Positions 19,232-27,254 of a stretch of DNA of 39,704 nucleotides are shown here, piece by piece. The notes beneath the pieces were generated by a model that searched no databases, was not told the origin of the DNA, and saw only the letters and a program-made list of their open reading frames with translations. Both the position numbers and the translations under genes were made by a program. The stretch lies in NCBI GenBank assembly GCA_947457845.1, contig CANGXM010000004.1:1-39704 (forward strand), in the 5' to 3' direction. Source of the stretch: Rhodospirillales bacterium. GTDB taxonomy: Bacteria > Pseudomonadota > Alphaproteobacteria > Azospirillales > Azospirillaceae. Each line of letters starts with the position of its first letter. Within the stretch, counting starts at the first letter, position 1.

Positions 19232-20851
19232 TCAACCGTCGATCCAGGCCGAGTGCACGAAGAACCAGTTGCCCTCGGCACCCATCTTGAAGCCCTTCAC
19301 CCGGTTCGAGACGGCGACGAAGGACGGCTGGCTGAGCGTGGGCAGCATCAGCGCGTTCTCCATGATGATCTTCTGCGCCGCCTTGGCCGCGTCGCACCGC
19401 GCCTTCTGGTCGCCCAGCGTGCGCAGCGAACCGACGGTACGGTCGAGTTCCTCGTTCCGGAAGCCCGTCCACGACCAGCCGCCCGGCTGATCCCAGCGCG
19501 AGTTCCAGACCTGGTCGAGAATGACGGGGTCGGGCGAGCGCTGGCGCAGGAACATCAGGTCGAAGTCGCGCCGGTTCACACGGTCGAGCTGGACCGGACC
19601 GGGAAGCAGCTCGACGTTCAGGTCGACGCCGATCCGGCGGTACTGGGTCTGCAGCGCCTCGCCGATCTCCTTGTGGTGGATCGTGGCGTAGCTGATGCGC
19701 AGCGGCGTGCCGTCGGGGACGCCCTGGACGCCCTGCGCCTCGCGGATCGGCCTGCCGGCGGGAAGCCGCCAGCCGGCCGCATCGAGCAGCTGGCGCGCCC
19801 GGTCCGGGTTCGGCGCATACATGGCCGAGCTGCCGTCCCAGAAGCAGGGATGGACGTTGTCGAGCGGACCGTCGGACTTGATGTACTGGCCGTCGTACAG
19901 AAGGGTGTTGATGGCCGGCATGTCGCGGGCGAACAGCAGCGCCTGCCGCACCCGGATGTCGGACAGCATCGGGCGGCGCAGGTTGAACACGAGCTGCAGG
20001 CCCGTGCCCGACTGGCCGGCGGAAACGAAGGTCGCGTTCCGGCTGCCCTTGTACTCGGTGATCGCGTCCGGCGTCAGGCTGAAGCCGACCAGCGTCGTGT
20101 TGTTGGCGACGGCGCCGTTCAGAACCGCGTTCTCGCCGATGAAGCGGACCGTCAGCGTGTCGACGTAGGCGGGGCCCTGGTGGGCGGCGGCCGGGTTGCC
20201 GCCCTTGTAGTCGGCCCACTTGCGGAAGACGATCCGGTCGTTCTTCACCCACTCGCCGAGCGTGAAGGGTCCGGTGCCGACCTGGTTGCGCTGGAATTCG
20301 GCGACGCCGAAGCGGTTGAACGCGGTCGGCGACCAGATCGGCATGCGGCGGATGCCGTCCAGCAACGTCACCCACGGGGCGTCGTAGCTGATGCGGACCG
20401 TCAGCGGATCGACGACCTCGATCGACTTGATCGGGCCGACCTCGCTCTTCAGCTGCGCCGACGAGGTGCGCGGATCGAGGATACGCTCGAAGTTCGCCTT
20501 GACGGCGGCGGCGTCCATGTCGGTGCCGTCCTGGAACTTCACGCCCGGACGGAGCCGGAAGGTCCAGACCGTGCCGTCGGCGTTCACGTCCCAAGCGGCG
20601 GCGAGGGCCGGCTTGTAAACCTTGTCGCTGTCGAGCACGACCAGCGGGTCGCTGACGAACGAGTTGAAGAGCCACGTGGACTGGTAGGGGTCGATGTGCC
20701 CGTCGAGGTTGGCCGGCTCCTGGTTCGCGGGGAACGCGATCGTCAGGTTTCCGCCCGACCGCTGCGCCCAGGCCGGCGCGGCCGCGAGGCCCGCGGCGAC
20801 AAGCGCCAGGGCGGCGACGCCCGTCTTCAGTTTCCCGTTGGTCAACGTCAT
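19232..20851 (-). CDS. Peptide/solute-binding protein of ABC importer (DppA/OppA family), operon A
   Basis: A 539-residue periplasmic binding protein (SBP family 5), typical in length. The N-terminal signal peptide has a Lys-containing start, a hydrophobic core GVAALALVAAGLAAA, and a likely signal peptidase I site after PAWA (residue 29). Mature family motifs include WTFRLRPGVKFQDGT and the DIRVRQALLFARDM region. It captures the transported compound and delivers it to the two permeases. The ATG at 20851 follows GGGAGAGCGGAG. It is the first gene of operon A, with operator-like box 2 about 110 bases upstream. Ligand unknown. Confidence 0.94.
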   Translation of the reverse strand: MTLTNGKLKTGVAALALVAAGLAAAPAWAQRSGGNLTIAFPANQEPANLDGHIDPYQSTWLFNSFVSDPLVVLDSDKVYKPALAAAWDVNADGTVWTFRLRPGVKFQDGTDMDAAAVKANFERILDPRTSSAQLKSEVGPIKSIEVVDPLTVRISYDAPWVTLLDGIRRMPIWSPTAFNRFGVAEFQRNQVGTGPFTLGEWVKNDRIVFRKWADYKGGNPAAAHQGPAYVDTLTVRFIGENAVLNGAVANNTTLVGFSLTPDAITEYKGSRNATFVSAGQSGTGLQLVFNLRRPMLSDIRVRQALLFARDMPAINTLLYDGQYIKSDGPLDNVHPCFWDGSSAMYAPNPDRARQLLDAAGWRLPAGRPIREAQGVQGVPDGTPLRISYATIHHKEIGEALQTQYRRIGVDLNVELLPGPVQLDRVNRRDFDLMFLRQRSPDPVILDQVWNSRWDQPGGWSWTGFRNEELDRTVGSLRTLGDQKARCDAAKAAQKIIMENALMLPTLSQPSFVAVSNRVKGFKMGAEGNWFFVHSAWIDG

Positions 20852-20963
20852 CTCCGCTCTCCCGTTCGTCGTCGAGTTTGCCGTCACCACGCCGCGGCCG
20901 GCCCGTCGGGCCGGTGCGGCGTACGAAATCCCTGTTTGCCGGTCGTCCAGGCGACCGGTCGAG

Positions 20964-20982
20964 TTTGTATTACAAATAGACA
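20964..20982 (-). promoter_or_regulatory. Operator-like box 2, upstream of operon A
   Basis: The minus strand reads TGTCTATTTGTAATACAAA, identical at 17 of 19 positions to the box at 31727-31745. Inside it, TTTGTA-T-TACAAA (20964-20976, plus strand) is a perfect palindrome. The core fits TNGTNNNACNA, the pattern bound by FadR-type GntR regulators. It sits in the 163-base gap between the ureidoglycolate lyase-like stop and the binding-protein start. I see no convincing -10 element at the right distance. Confidence 0.65.
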
Positions 20983-21014
20983 GTGCCGCTTCCCTTGAGT
21001 CAACGCTGCCGCCG

Positions 21015-21494
21015 TCATCCGACGATCGACAGAGGGGACGGGAGGCGGTGCCACGCGGTGTCGGCGTCGGTGTCGGTCCGCGGCCAGACGACGGCGAAGG
21101 CACCGTCCCGGTCGAGTGTCGCCGCCGGCGCGTGCCAGACCCCGGGTGCGAAGGAGACGCCGGCCGTGCCGGGCAGGACGAAGGCGTGGACGTCGTCGAG
21201 GTCCGGCGTGCCGTCCGCCGCCGTTCCGGCCACCACCACGACGAACCGGGAGACGTCGAGGGGCAGGAAGGTCTGCCAGTTGTGCGGATGCCGCTCAAAG
21301 GCGGGAAGCGGGTGGGGCAGGGCGACCGCCTTCGTCCGGTTCACGTGGAGCCGCGGCACGAGGCCGTGCCCGGCCTCGAACGCGAGGCACTCGCTGTAGT
21401 CGGCCCGCACGCCGGCCTCCGCCGGCGCCTCCAGCAGCCGGCCGAAGCGGCGGAAGGCGGTGGCGTCCGGCGAACCGGCCGTCACCGTCCTCAC
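21015..21494 (-). CDS. Ureidoglycolate lyase-like protein (AllA family)
   Basis: A 159-residue cupin-type protein of the ureidoglycolate lyase family. Family members split ureidoglycolate into glyoxylate and urea in purine/allantoin breakdown. Diagnostic parts are HPHNWQTFLPLD, the FVVVVAG strand, HAFVLPGTAGVSFAPGVWH and the C-terminal FAVVWPR. Length is normal (about 160-170). It starts at GTG 21494, overlapping the allantoinase stop (GTGA), and is the last gene of operon B. With the PuuE-like neighbour it suggests ureide breakdown, but no allantoicase or allantoate amidohydrolase is visible between the two steps, so the true substrate may be another ureido acid. Confidence 0.85.
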   Translation of the reverse strand: MRTVTAGSPDATAFRRFGRLLEAPAEAGVRADYSECLAFEAGHGLVPRLHVNRTKAVALPHPLPAFERHPHNWQTFLPLDVSRFVVVVAGTAADGTPDLDDVHAFVLPGTAGVSFAPGVWHAPAATLDRDGAFAVVWPRTDTDADTAWHRLPSPLSIVG

Positions 21495-22414
21495 GCCGCC
21501 ACGCCCATGCGGAACCGTTCGGCCCAGTGGCGGGCGATGTCGACCCGCCCCGTGGTCCAGACGCCGGGCGTGCCGGCGACCAGATCCATGAAGCGCGCCA
21601 GCCCGGCGATCCGGGCCGGATGGCCGAGGATGCGGGGGTGGATGCCGACCGACATCATCTTCGGATGAGACGCGCCCTCGGCGTACAGGACGTCGAACGC
21701 GTCCTTCAGCATCTCGAAGAACGCGGTCGTGGTCCCGTGGGTGCCCATCAGCTTCACGTCATTGGTGACCAGCGAATAGGGCACCACGAGGTGCTGCCGC
21801 CCGCTCACCTGCACCCAGTAGGGAAGCTCGTCGTTGTAGGCGTCGCTGTCGTAGAGGAAGCCGCCCTCCTCGACGAGGATCTCGCGGGTCCGCACGCTCG
21901 GCGCATAGCGGCAGTACCAGCCGAGCGGGCGCTCGCCCGTCGTCTCGACGAGGCTCCGGACCGCGAGCTGGATCTGCTCGCGCTCCTCATCGGGCGTCAG
22001 CTTGTAGTGCTCGATCCAGCGGTTCCCGTGGCAGCAGACGTCCCAGCGGGTCTGGCGGATCAGCGCGGCCACCTGCGGATTGCGGGCGATCGCCTGGGCG
22101 CAGCCGAAGACCGTCGCCGGCAGGCCCCGCTCCTGAAACAGCCGCGCGATGCGCCAGATGCCCACGCGGCTGCCGTACTCGTACATGCTCTCCGAGGCGA
22201 GGTCGCGGTCGCCGACCGGAACCCGCGGGGCGGCCACCTCGGTGAGCGTCGCCTCCGAGCGCCCATCGCCGTCGCCGATCGAATACTCGGATCCCTCCTC
22301 GTAGTTGATCACGAAATTGACCGCGAGCCGCGCCCCGCCCGGCCAGGCCGGATCGGGCGGGTTCGGGCCGTAGCCGACGAAGTCTCGTCTCGCCGGATCG
22401 CGCGTCTTCGGCAT
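21491..22414 (-). CDS. PuuE-type allantoinase / polysaccharide-deacetylase-fold hydrolase
   Basis: A 307-residue protein of the polysaccharide deacetylase superfamily, closest to PuuE, the cofactor-independent allantoinase. Characteristic segments are RRDFVGYGPNPPDPAWPGGA, FVINYEEGSEYSIGDGD, ERPLGWYCRYAPSVRT and GGFLYDSDAYNDELPYW. Allantoinase opens the ring of a cyclic ureide (allantoin to allantoate); related members may act on other cyclic amides. It has no signal peptide and is cytoplasmic. It is followed immediately by the AllA-like gene and preceded, 32 bases away, by the deacylase gene. Confidence 0.88.
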   Translation of the reverse strand: MPKTRDPARRDFVGYGPNPPDPAWPGGARLAVNFVINYEEGSEYSIGDGDGRSEATLTEVAAPRVPVGDRDLASESMYEYGSRVGIWRIARLFQERGLPATVFGCAQAIARNPQVAALIRQTRWDVCCHGNRWIEHYKLTPDEEREQIQLAVRSLVETTGERPLGWYCRYAPSVRTREILVEEGGFLYDSDAYNDELPYWVQVSGRQHLVVPYSLVTNDVKLMGTHGTTTAFFEMLKDAFDVLYAEGASHPKMMSVGIHPRILGHPARIAGLARFMDLVAGTPGVWTTGRVDIARHWAERFRMGVAA

Positions 22415-22446
22415 GGGCGTCCGTCCCCCCGATCGTCGCCCCGGCC

Positions 22447-23457
22447 TCACGGCCGGGTGCGCGGCCCCTGGACCTTGTTGAAGAAGCAGCACCAGTCGCC
22501 GGTGGTCACGTTCACCAGCGCGCGCAGGCCGAAGATCATGCCGTCCGCCGGCGCCTTCAGCTCGGCCAGCGGCTTGCCGAAGAAATCGACGATGGTGGCG
22601 ATCTTCGTCCCCGCCTTCATGGGGGTCAGGAACTCGATGTCCGGCTCCGGCAGGAACATGCCCGACGCCGGCGCCAGGAGAGCCTCCTGAGCGCCCTTGG
22701 TGGGGTTCGGGTCGTACTGCGCCTCGCCCGGGATCATCTTGTAGTGCCGCATGACGTTCAGCAGCGCGTCGGCCAGCGTGCGGCCGACCTTGTGGAACGC
22801 CTTGGGCGAGGTGGCCGAGCGGCCGCCGAGCTCGACCGTGATCCCGGCCTTGCCCTCCTCGGCCATGACGGCCATCGGGTTCCCCTTCGGATTGAAGGAG
22901 GACATGATGCAGCCCCAGCCCGGACCCATGGCGAGGCCGAGTTCGACCGATTCCGGCCGCTCGTCCACGAACATCGCCTCGGCGAGGTAGGAGTGCGCGC
23001 CGCCCGAGTGGATCGAGATCTCGAGGTCGGCCACCTTGCGCATCCACTCGGAATGCGCCCAGGTAATCCGCTCCGTCAGATAGCCGTTGGCGCGGCCCGG
23101 ATAGATGCGGTTGGCGTCGTGGCTGAAGGTGTCCAGCGGATTGCCGCGGCACGCCGCCTCGAACGCCGGGACGTTGATCACCGGCACGAGCACGAGGGTG
23201 CCCGCCAGCGTGTCGGGCGAGACCTCGCGCAGCACGTGCTGGATCGCCATCGGGCCTTCCGGCTCGTCGCCGTGGATGGCGCCGTCGATCCAGAGCGTCT
23301 TGCCGGCGGACTTGCCGTTGATGATCACGACCGGGATCTCGATCGCGGAACCGCCCCCCAGCGTCGTGACGGGGATGGCGCCGTAGGCGACGGTACCGGG
23401 GGCGGCCTTCGCGGTCCCGACCTCGACCGTCTTCGTGTTGGTCTCGGCCATGGTCAT
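22447..23457 (-). CDS. AspA/AstE-like M14 deacylase
   Basis: A 336-residue zinc enzyme of the succinylglutamate desuccinylase/aspartoacylase group. It should hydrolyse the amide bond of an N-acyl amino acid or similar compound in the cytoplasm. Zinc ligands are His62 and Glu65 (HGDEPEGP) and His150 (ISIHSGG). DANRIYPG (114-121) corresponds to the family's DLNR-FPG, and Glu209 (TVELGG) is the likely catalytic acid/base. The ATG at 23457 overlaps the stop of the VOC gene. A C-terminal lobe (about 240-336, ending near FFNKVQGPRTRP) looks like the biotinyl/lipoyl-like beta domain common in this group. Confidence 0.88.
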   Translation of the reverse strand: MTMAETNTKTVEVGTAKAAPGTVAYGAIPVTTLGGGSAIEIPVVIINGKSAGKTLWIDGAIHGDEPEGPMAIQHVLREVSPDTLAGTLVLVPVINVPAFEAACRGNPLDTFSHDANRIYPGRANGYLTERITWAHSEWMRKVADLEISIHSGGAHSYLAEAMFVDERPESVELGLAMGPGWGCIMSSFNPKGNPMAVMAEEGKAGITVELGGRSATSPKAFHKVGRTLADALLNVMRHYKMIPGEAQYDPNPTKGAQEALLAPASGMFLPEPDIEFLTPMKAGTKIATIVDFFGKPLAELKAPADGMIFGLRALVNVTTGDWCCFFNKVQGPRTRP

Positions 23458-23948
23458 CAGATCCCCTTCACTTCGTTGTACTTCTGGAGTTCGTCCGGCG
23501 TGTAGACCTGCATGAACTCGATCTCGATGCCGCCCGCGTCGTTGTCGAGGAAGGCCACGTAGCCCTCGGGGTGCGGGTGGCTGCCGAAGACCTGGCAGGA
23601 CTTGCAGATGCGCAGCTCGCCGCCCGACGTCTTGGCGTGGTCGAGCGCCTTCTCGATGTCGTCGACCTCGTAACAGATGTGGTGCAGGCCCTCGGCGTTG
23701 CGCTCGGAGATCCACGAGGCGAAGCGGCCGTCGCCATCCATGCTCTCGCAGAGCTGGTACTCGATGCCGCCGAGGTTGAAGAGCGCCACGCGGTTGCGCG
23801 ACTTGCCGTACTCGATGATCTGCGTCTCGGCGGGCACGTGCAGGAAGCGGGCGTAGGCCTCCAGCGCCTTCTTCGCGTCCTTCACGGCGAAGGCCATGTG
23901 CTTGATGCCGACGACGTTCGGGTTGTCGGACTTCACGGGTGCGGACAT
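23457..23948 (-). CDS. VOC-family protein, methylmalonyl-CoA epimerase-like
   Basis: A 163-residue vicinal-oxygen-chelate protein. The segment GLHHICYEVDDIEKAL (87-102) closely matches methylmalonyl-CoA epimerase. Expected metal ligands are visible: His17, Gln65, His90 and Glu144. Epimerases of this type invert a stereocentre next to a carbonyl. Other VOC members are dioxygenases or glyoxalases, so the activity is not certain. The operon context, with deacylase and allantoinase next, suggests it racemises an intermediate of the same pathway. It follows a paired-hairpin repeat and overlaps the deacylase start by one base. Confidence 0.82.
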   Translation of the reverse strand: MSAPVKSDNPNVVGIKHMAFAVKDAKKALEAYARFLHVPAETQIIEYGKSRNRVALFNLGGIEYQLCESMDGDGRFASWISERNAEGLHHICYEVDDIEKALDHAKTSGGELRICKSCQVFGSHPHPEGYVAFLDNDAGGIEIEFMQVYTPDELQKYNEVKGI

Positions 23949-23984
23949 GGGTGTTGTCTCCTCAGATTCGGCGTTCCGGTGCGA

Positions 23985-24061
23985 CCTCGTCCTTCGACAG
24001 GCTCAGGACGAGGACCCGAGCGTTCCGCGCGCCTCACCCCGAGCCTGCCGAAGGGTGAGGC
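23985..24061. repeat. Paired opposed hairpins, locus 3 (REP/BIME-like)
   Basis: Hairpin 1 (23985-24013) has a perfect 9-bp stem CCTCGTCCT/AGGACGAGG and loop TCGACAGGCTC. Hairpin 2 (24031-24061) has stem GCCTCACCCC/AGGGTGAGGC with one mismatch next to the loop GAGCCTGCCGA. It lies between the aminotransferase and the VOC gene within operon B. Confidence 0.83.
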
Positions 24062-24071
24062 GTCACCGGAC

Positions 24072-25268
24072 TCACGTCCCCTTGGCGGTCCGCATCGCGG
24101 CGACGATCGGCGCCATCCGCGCCGCTGCCTCCTGGATCCGGGCGACCGGCTGGAGCAACGAGATGCGGACGTAGTCGTCGCAATGGTCGCCGTAGAGCGG
24201 CCCGGGGAACATCATCACCCGTGCGTCCTTCAGCATCCGCTCGCAGAACTCGGACGCGGTCACGCCGACCGACGAGACGTTGGCGTAGAGGTAGAAGGCG
24301 CCGTTCGGCCGTGCGAAGCCGATTCCGAGCCCCTCCAGCGCCTTGCACATGGCGAGGCGTCGCTCATCATAGATCCGCCGCATCTCCTCCACGCAGTCCT
24401 GCGGACCGCTGATGGCCGCGAGCGCCGCGTGCTGGCTGACCGCGGCGGCGCAGATGGCGAGGCCGTGGTGGATCTCAGCCATCGCGGGGATGAGGTGCTT
24501 GGGCGCGCAGAAATAGCCGATGCGCCACCCGGTCATCGCATAGGCCTTGGAGAAGCCGTCGATGGTGATGGTGCGCTCGAACATGCCGGGCAGCGACGCC
24601 ACCGGCTGCACCCGGGCGTTGTCGTAGACGAGCTTGGAATAGATCTCGTCCGAGATGACCAGCAGGTCGTGCTCGATCGCGAGCTTGGCCAGCTTCTCCA
24701 CCTCGGACGGCGGGATCACCATGCCGGTCGGGTTCGACGGGTTGACGATGCAGAGGATCCGGCTCTTCGGCGTGATGTGCGGCTTCACCGCCTCGGCCGT
24801 CAGTGCGAACCCGTCCTTCTCGTAGGTCTTGACGGTGACGATCTTGCCATCCGCCAGCTCGACCGCCTGATGGTAGGTCGTGTAGCCGGGCGAGGCGATG
24901 ATCACCTCGTCGCCCGGGTTCAGGAAGGCGAGCATCGCGACGAAGATCGATTCCTGCGCGCCCGCGGTGACGACGATCTCGTCCGCGGTGTATGTGGCGC
25001 CGCCGTTCGCCGCGATCGACTTTCCGATCGCCTCGCGCAGCTGGGGCAGGCCGAAGGGGTGGGTGTAGTGCGTCGCCCCCTTGCCCAGCGCCTGCTGGCC
25101 GGCCTCGATGATGTGGGCGGGCGTGTCGAGATCGGGATCGCCGCGGCCGAGGGCGATCACGTCCTTCAGGCCCGCAGCGATGTCGAGCATCCGGGTGCGG
25201 AGCGAGCTTTCCTTGATCTTGACGCGGCTCGCGAAGGCCGTGGCCTTGCTGGTGATCGGGGTGTCCAT
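24072..25268 (-). CDS. Class I PLP-dependent aminotransferase (operon B)
   Basis: A 398-residue fold-type I aminotransferase. PLP contacts are Lys241 (GFSKAYAMTGWR), Asn179 (PSNPTG), Asp207 and Tyr210 (SDEIY). It is the paralogue of the operon A aminotransferase, with shared blocks such as IALGRGDPDxDTPAHI and THYTHPxGxPQLR. Cytoplasmic; substrate unknown. It starts 34 bases after the DppC stop and is separated from the VOC gene by hairpin locus 3. Having one such enzyme in each transporter operon suggests the two operons process related compounds. Confidence 0.92.
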   Translation of the reverse strand: MDTPITSKATAFASRVKIKESSLRTRMLDIAAGLKDVIALGRGDPDLDTPAHIIEAGQQALGKGATHYTHPFGLPQLREAIGKSIAANGGATYTADEIVVTAGAQESIFVAMLAFLNPGDEVIIASPGYTTYHQAVELADGKIVTVKTYEKDGFALTAEAVKPHITPKSRILCIVNPSNPTGMVIPPSEVEKLAKLAIEHDLLVISDEIYSKLVYDNARVQPVASLPGMFERTITIDGFSKAYAMTGWRIGYFCAPKHLIPAMAEIHHGLAICAAAVSQHAALAAISGPQDCVEEMRRIYDERRLAMCKALEGLGIGFARPNGAFYLYANVSSVGVTASEFCERMLKDARVMMFPGPLYGDHCDDYVRISLLQPVARIQEAAARMAPIVAAMRTAKGT

Positions 25269-25302
25269 TCCTCTCCTCTCGCCCTTCTCGTTTCCTTGAG
25301 GG

Positions 25303-26190
25303 TCAGCGTGTTTCCTTGGACCTCGGGTCCAGCACCTGGCTCAACCGGTCGCCGATCAGGTTCACGGCGATGACGGAGAGGAAGAGCGCCAGTCCGGGGA
25401 AGATCATCATCCAGGGCGCATAGCGCATGTATTCGCGCCCCGAGTTCAGCATGGAGCCCCACTCGGGCGTCGGCGGCTGCGCGCCGAGGCCGAGGAAGCT
25501 GAGGGTGGCCGTCGACAGGATGGCGCTGCCGAGGTCGAGCGTGCCGAGCACCACGAGCGTCGGAACGACGTTCGGCAGCAGGTGCTTCAGCATGATGCGG
25601 ATGTCGCTGGCGCCGAGCGCACGGGCCGCCTCGACGAACAGCTGTTCGCGCACCTGGAGGACGGCGCCCCGCACCACGCGGGCGAACCGGGGCATGCCGG
25701 CGATGGCGACGGCGATGATCGCGTTGACGAGGCCGACGCCCATCACCGAGACCACCATGATCGCGACCACGATCGCCGGAAAGCCCAGCAGCACGTCGAG
25801 CATCCGCGTGCCCCAGGCATCGATCCGGCCGCCGAGGTAGCCGAGCGCGATGCCGATCAGGCTGCCCACCACCAGCGACAGCACGACCGTCGCGACGCCC
25901 ACCGTGATCGAGTAGCGCCCGCCCGCCATCACGCGGGAGAAGATGTCGCGGCCGTGGAGGTCGGTGCCGAAGAGATGCTCCCAGCTGGGGGCCGACAGCC
26001 GCATGCCGACGTCGGTCTCGTTCCAGTCGTAGGGCGCCAGCACCGGCGCCACGATCGCGCCGATCACGAGGGCGGCGAAGATGATCGTGCCCGTCAGCGC
26101 ACCCGGATGCAGGAACATCCGGCGCATGAACCGGCCCGTCGCGCTGCGGCGCCTGCGCGGCCGCACGGCGGCGTCGACGAGCGCCGTCAT
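25303..26190 (-). CDS. DppC/OppC-type ABC permease (operon B)
   Basis: A 295-residue inner-membrane permease. After a basic N-terminus the first helix is about 33-52. LFGTDLHGRDIFSRVMAGGR is the family motif, FVEAARALGASDIRIMLKHL is the EAA loop for ATPase docking, and LSFLGLGAQPPTPEWGSML is typical of DppC. The ATG at 26190 overlaps the DppB stop (ATGA). Its likely ATPase partners are the divergent OppDF pair at 31800-33838. Confidence 0.94.
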   Translation of the reverse strand: MTALVDAAVRPRRRRSATGRFMRRMFLHPGALTGTIIFAALVIGAIVAPVLAPYDWNETDVGMRLSAPSWEHLFGTDLHGRDIFSRVMAGGRYSITVGVATVVLSLVVGSLIGIALGYLGGRIDAWGTRMLDVLLGFPAIVVAIMVVSVMGVGLVNAIIAVAIAGMPRFARVVRGAVLQVREQLFVEAARALGASDIRIMLKHLLPNVVPTLVVLGTLDLGSAILSTATLSFLGLGAQPPTPEWGSMLNSGREYMRYAPWMMIFPGLALFLSVIAVNLIGDRLSQVLDPRSKETR

Positions 26191-27113
26191 GCCGCCTGCT
26201 CCACGCGGATGCGCGGATCGATCGCGCCGTAGACGATGTCGATCATCGTGTTGATGATCACATAGGCGGCCGTCTTGTAGACGATCAGCGCCTGGACGAG
26301 CGGCATGTCCTTGGCCAGCACGGCCTCCACCAGCATGGTGCCGAGGCCGGGGCGCGCGAAGACGTTCTCGGTCACGACGGCGCCGCCGATCAGCACCGCG
26401 ATCTGGATGCCGAGCAGCGTCACCGGCGGGATCATCGCGTTGCGCAGCGCGTGCTTGAGCACGACCTTCACCGGCGGCAGGCCCTTGGCCTTTGCGGTGC
26501 GGACGTAGTCCTGGCCCATCGCCTCGATGACCGAGGCGCGCACGAGGCGTGCGAAGCCGCCGGCGATGAAGAGGCCGACCGTGATCGAGGGCAGGATGAG
26601 GGCGGAGAAGCCGCGTCCCGTGATCGGGACCCACATCAGCATCGTGCCGAAGATCCAGATCAGAAGCATGCCGATCCAGAAGCTGGGCAGCGACACGCCG
26701 ACGAGCGCCAGCACCATGCAGACCGTGTCGACCCAGGTGTTCGGCCGGATGCCGGCGATGACGCCCAGGATCAGCCCGACCGTCAGCCCCACCACGAGGC
26801 CGCCCGCCGCGAGTTCGAGCGTCGGGCGCGCCTGTTCGAGGATCATCGTGCTCACGGGCTGGCGCGACCGGAACCCCTCGCCGAGGTCGCCCTGGATCGC
26901 CCGGCCGAGGAAGTGGAAGTAGCGCTCGACGATCGGCCGGTCGAGCCCGAGCCGCTTGCGCTCGTTCGCCCGCACCTCCTCCGAGGCCGGCACGCCGGCG
27001 AGCATGAGGTTCACCGGGTCGCCCGGAATCACCTGCATCACCGCGAACACGAGGGTCCAGGTGAACAGCAGGAGCGGGATCAGCCCGAGGATCTTGCGGA
27101 TGACGAAGCGCAT
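26187..27113 (-). CDS. DppB/OppB-type ABC permease (operon B)
   Basis: A 308-residue inner-membrane permease. The N-terminal helix and VIPGDPVNLMLAG motif, the EAA loop YVRTAKAKGLPPVKVVLKHA, and the C-terminal GTMLVEAVLAKDMPLVQ are all typical of DppB. It pairs with the next permease and lies downstream of its binding protein, separated by a pyrimidine/purine tract. Confidence 0.94.
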   Translation of the reverse strand: MRFVIRKILGLIPLLLFTWTLVFAVMQVIPGDPVNLMLAGVPASEEVRANERKRLGLDRPIVERYFHFLGRAIQGDLGEGFRSRQPVSTMILEQARPTLELAAGGLVVGLTVGLILGVIAGIRPNTWVDTVCMVLALVGVSLPSFWIGMLLIWIFGTMLMWVPITGRGFSALILPSITVGLFIAGGFARLVRASVIEAMGQDYVRTAKAKGLPPVKVVLKHALRNAMIPPVTLLGIQIAVLIGGAVVTENVFARPGLGTMLVEAVLAKDMPLVQALIVYKTAAYVIINTMIDIVYGAIDPRIRVEQAA

Positions 27114-27162
27114 GGGGCGTCAGCGTGTCCTGGGGGATGCCGTCGGTCTCGCGCGGCGTGGG

Positions 27163-27228
27163 GCCCCCTCTCCCTGCCCCTCCCCCCCCCCTGAAGGGGG
27201 CGAGGGGGTGGGGGAAAGGGGGGGAGCA
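27163..27228. repeat. Pyrimidine/purine tract at binding-protein/permease junction B
   Basis: About 30 bases that are nearly all C/T (27163-27192) are followed by about 35 bases that are nearly all G/A (27193-27228), which can fold back into a long, imperfect hairpin. The left arm (CCCCCTCTCCCTGCCCCTCC) matches the left arm of the tract at 19104-19215 apart from small gaps, and it occupies the same junction in the second transporter operon. Confidence 0.6.
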
Positions 27229-27254
27229 GCACGATCCCGACGGGATCCGTTACC

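Noticed and set aside
24072-25268. The two aminotransferases as a recent exact duplication
   Set aside because: They align without gaps but differ at many positions, so they are diverged paralogues and not a recent copy.
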